Under the pieces are notes generated by a model. The model saw only the letters and a program-made list of their open reading frames with translations, searched no databases and was not told the origin of the DNA. Of a stretch of DNA of 16,966 nucleotides, positions 15,358-16,966 are shown piece by piece; position 1 is the first letter of the stretch; each line of letters opens with the position of its first letter. Position numbers and translations under genes: made by a program. Source of the stretch: CAZHZT01 sp964537285 (lineage in GTDB: Bacteria > Bacteroidota > Bacteroidia > Chitinophagales > Saprospiraceae); NCBI GenBank assembly GCA_964537285.1, contig CAZHZT010000127.1, forward strand, positions 1 through 16,966. The letters run 5' to 3'.

Positions 15358-16761
15358 TCACTGCTCTTCTTCATTATCAAACAAAATTTGCGAGAGATTT
15401 TTATTTTTAACCGTTGAAATCCATTCTTCCAATTGATGAAAATGAAGAAGCAACTCTTCGTAGGAAGCCTTTGCAAGTATAGCTATTTTAAGTTCTATCC
15501 ATTTCTTTTTTGCTTCTTCCTTTTTTGCTTCCAACTTTTTCTGATCTTTCATATTATCATCAATCACAAGGTATATGCAGAAAATTAATAATGTGATCAC
15601 AAAAGCAGATAAAGTCAACCATCCCCAGGACAGGTCACTTTGAGGGGCAAAAGGTTTTTCAAAAACCAGATAAAATACAACCGTAAAAACAATGATGGCC
15701 AGCATAAATAATGGGAAAACCATTTTCCCTGTCAAGTCCTTCTTCAGTTTCTCTTGCTTGAAGCTAAGCTGTTGCACAAAACGTTCATAAGCAGAGAAGG
15801 AAAATATCTCCTCAGGAGCACAATGCTCGTATATTTTCCATTTGATCCAATGCCGATCTGTTTGAAATGCCTTTAATGGCCCCTTTTTTAAGGAATTATC
15901 TTTAAGCAGTCCAGACAGTTTTTCATCGATTTCCTTGGTTTTCGACTTTTCTTCCATTTGATTTTTGAGTTCGATGAGCAAAGCAGGATGTCCTTGTTCA
16001 AAAGCTTCTTTTTGGATCTGCTCTGTATTACTTTCCCATTCAATGGTTTTGGAAAGAGCTTCTTCAAAATGCTTTTTTTGCACCGATTTCATCAGGTATT
16101 CTACATAAGGCTCCACATTTTCAGCTTTCTCGGTGGCTTTCCACAGCTTAAGTTCAACCAATTCATCGCGATTAGCTTTAGCTTTTGAGATATATTTTGA
16201 ATGAGGAAATTGCTTTATAAATTCATTGTAATACTCCGTAGAGTTCTCCAAAAGCGCTTCTTTCCAACTCTCCTCCATATCCAATTGCTTTTTGGCAGCA
16301 TCTTCCACCAATCTTCTTATCTCTTTAGAAACCGAGCATAATTGGTCTTTAAAATGATCCCCATAAATATCTTTAAAGGGTTTAATATTTGATTTCAGCT
16401 TTTTTAATTTACAAATAGGATTTGCCTCAACGCTGCAATGATCATAAAAAACGGGAATTAACTTAAGCTTGGCAAGCCGGTCAGCTTCCACTAATTTCCT
16501 TAGTAAATAGCCCGACCCAAATTTAGACTGAACAAAACTGTAACTGATCAAACAGATTATGGAAGAAGTGGCATCAATTAGCCTTTCGGTATCCCATTCA
16601 AACCAGCACACATCGTTGACAGGCACGAATTTGACATCACCTAAGCAGGCAGCGTTTTCCACGCATTGAAATTGATCTTGAAAATCGCGTTTAAGCAGCT
16701 CATCTTTTGGAGAATACACAAAAAAATTGTGGGAATCCAGGGTTTTTGTTGTTGATCTCAC
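15358..16761 (-). CDS. TIR-like domain protein with helical-repeat linker and two transmembrane helices
   Basis: The 467-residue protein starts with a TIR-like fold at about residues 10-110. HNFFVYSPKDELLKRDF resembles the first strand and helix, SSIICLISYSFVQSKFG the strand-D region, and KLKLIPVFYDHC strand E. A helical segment follows (about 160-240) with ESWKEALLENSTEYYNEF and KQFPHSKYISKA, a TPR-like linker common in Bacteroidota TIR and caspase proteins. Two hydrophobic helices lie at 348-367 and 378-400, then a charged coiled-coil tail. In the position where NADase TIRs carry the catalytic Glu (after S-x-[WY]-C) I read GSGYLL, so the Glu seems absent and the BB loop looks short. GTG 16761 is the only reasonable start. 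It is monocistronic; function (signalling, defence) is unknown. Confidence 0.65.
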   Translation of the reverse strand: MRSTTKTLDSHNFFVYSPKDELLKRDFQDQFQCVENAACLGDVKFVPVNDVCWFEWDTERLIDATSSIICLISYSFVQSKFGSGYLLRKLVEADRLAKLKLIPVFYDHCSVEANPICKLKKLKSNIKPFKDIYGDHFKDQLCSVSKEIRRLVEDAAKKQLDMEESWKEALLENSTEYYNEFIKQFPHSKYISKAKANRDELVELKLWKATEKAENVEPYVEYLMKSVQKKHFEEALSKTIEWESNTEQIQKEAFEQGHPALLIELKNQMEEKSKTKEIDEKLSGLLKDNSLKKGPLKAFQTDRHWIKWKIYEHCAPEEIFSFSAYERFVQQLSFKQEKLKKDLTGKMVFPLFMLAIIVFTVVFYLVFEKPFAPQSDLSWGWLTLSAFVITLLIFCIYLVIDDNMKDQKKLEAKKEEAKKKWIELKIAILAKASYEELLLHFHQLEEWISTVKNKNLSQILFDNEEEQ

Positions 16762-16843
16762 GGGGTTTGGAGTTTGGTTGTCTAAAAATAATCATTTATT
16801 TTTAATTTGGCAAGTTTCAAATTTTGACCCCCATTAGGGTTAT

Positions 16844-16900
16844 ACTAGACTGCTGCTCGTTTTTTTGATGAAAAATTAAAAAAATGAGCAGCAGTCTAGT
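16844..16900. repeat. Near-perfect 23-bp hairpin just inside the right terminal repeat
   Basis: actagactgctgctc (16844-16858) pairs perfectly with 16886-16900, continued by a G-T pair and seven T-A pairs to an 11-base loop (16867-16877). It lies 83 bases upstream of the TIR-like gene start and 16 bases inside the right terminal repeat. It could be a terminator for a gene entering from the right, or part of a repeat unit. Confidence 0.8.
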
Positions 16901-16916
16901 AAAAAATCATTAATTT

Positions 16917-16965
16917 AGGGATTAGGCAATTAATAAGCTACCCAAATTTTGCGAAGTAATTTTTT
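16917..16965. repeat. Right copy of 49-bp terminal inverted repeat
   Basis: This is the exact reverse complement of 1-49. One additional T follows at 16966. Beyond position 16917 inward the two copies diverge, apart from a loosely similar AT-rich atgat-containing stretch. No direct target-site duplication can be assessed because the sequence ends here. Confidence 0.9.
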
Positions 16966-16966
16966 T

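Noticed and set aside
1..16966. Complete virus, plasmid or classical transposon bounded by the terminal repeats
   Set aside because: There are no replication, capsid, transposase or recombinase genes. The content is metabolic, transport and secreted proteins plus a tRNA, as expected of chromosome.

Overview
The window looks like chromosomal DNA of a marine-type Bacteroidota, most likely near Saprospiria/Lewinella. The evidence is two secreted proteins with type IX secretion (T9SS) C-terminal sorting domains (one type A, one gliding-motility-associated type B), a DUF4783-like exported protein, an AAA-ATPase/PD-(D/E)XK protein of a family abundant in this phylum, mostly weak Shine-Dalgarno signals, and intergenic regions full of short palindromes. 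Every gene I accept lies on the minus strand, so transcription runs from high to low coordinates.

Layout from left to right. At 1-1892 are pstC and pstS, a partial phosphate ABC uptake operon without pstA or pstB. At 1893-2220 there is a composite palindrome and a strong terminator. At 2221-6410 sit four codirectional genes: an N-acylamino-acid racemase/OSBS-type enolase-superfamily enzyme, an N-acyl-D-amino-acid deacylase, a GNAT acyltransferase and a cysteine-dioxygenase-like cupin. They end at the strong terminator and read as a possible amino-acid acylation, racemisation and deacylation route. At 6496-6900 is a small DUF4783-like protein. At 6995-10034 is a very large secreted PHP-domain (CehA/McbA-like) metallohydrolase, broken by two single-base frameshifts near its 5' end. 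At 10035-10609 is a non-coding block with at least six compact palindromes. At 10610-12148 is an AAA-ATPase/PD-(D/E)XK gene bracketed by pyrimidine-rich inverted repeats, just downstream of tRNA-Pro(GGG) (12257-12331). At 12400-14913 is a secreted FG-GAP/ASPIC-UnbV protein. At 14914-15357 there are two further palindromes. At 15358-16761 is a TIR-like protein with two transmembrane helices and an apparently missing catalytic Glu.

The two ends of the window are a perfect 49-bp inverted repeat of each other (1-49 and 16917-16965), and a palindrome lies just inside each copy. No transposase, recombinase or replication gene accompanies them. The simplest reading is that the sequence was cut or assembled at an interspersed repeat, but a large inverted-repeat-bounded unit cannot be excluded from sequence alone. 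The best candidates for new biology are the racemase/deacylase/GNAT/thiol-dioxygenase cluster, the degenerate membrane TIR protein, and the families of short palindromes.
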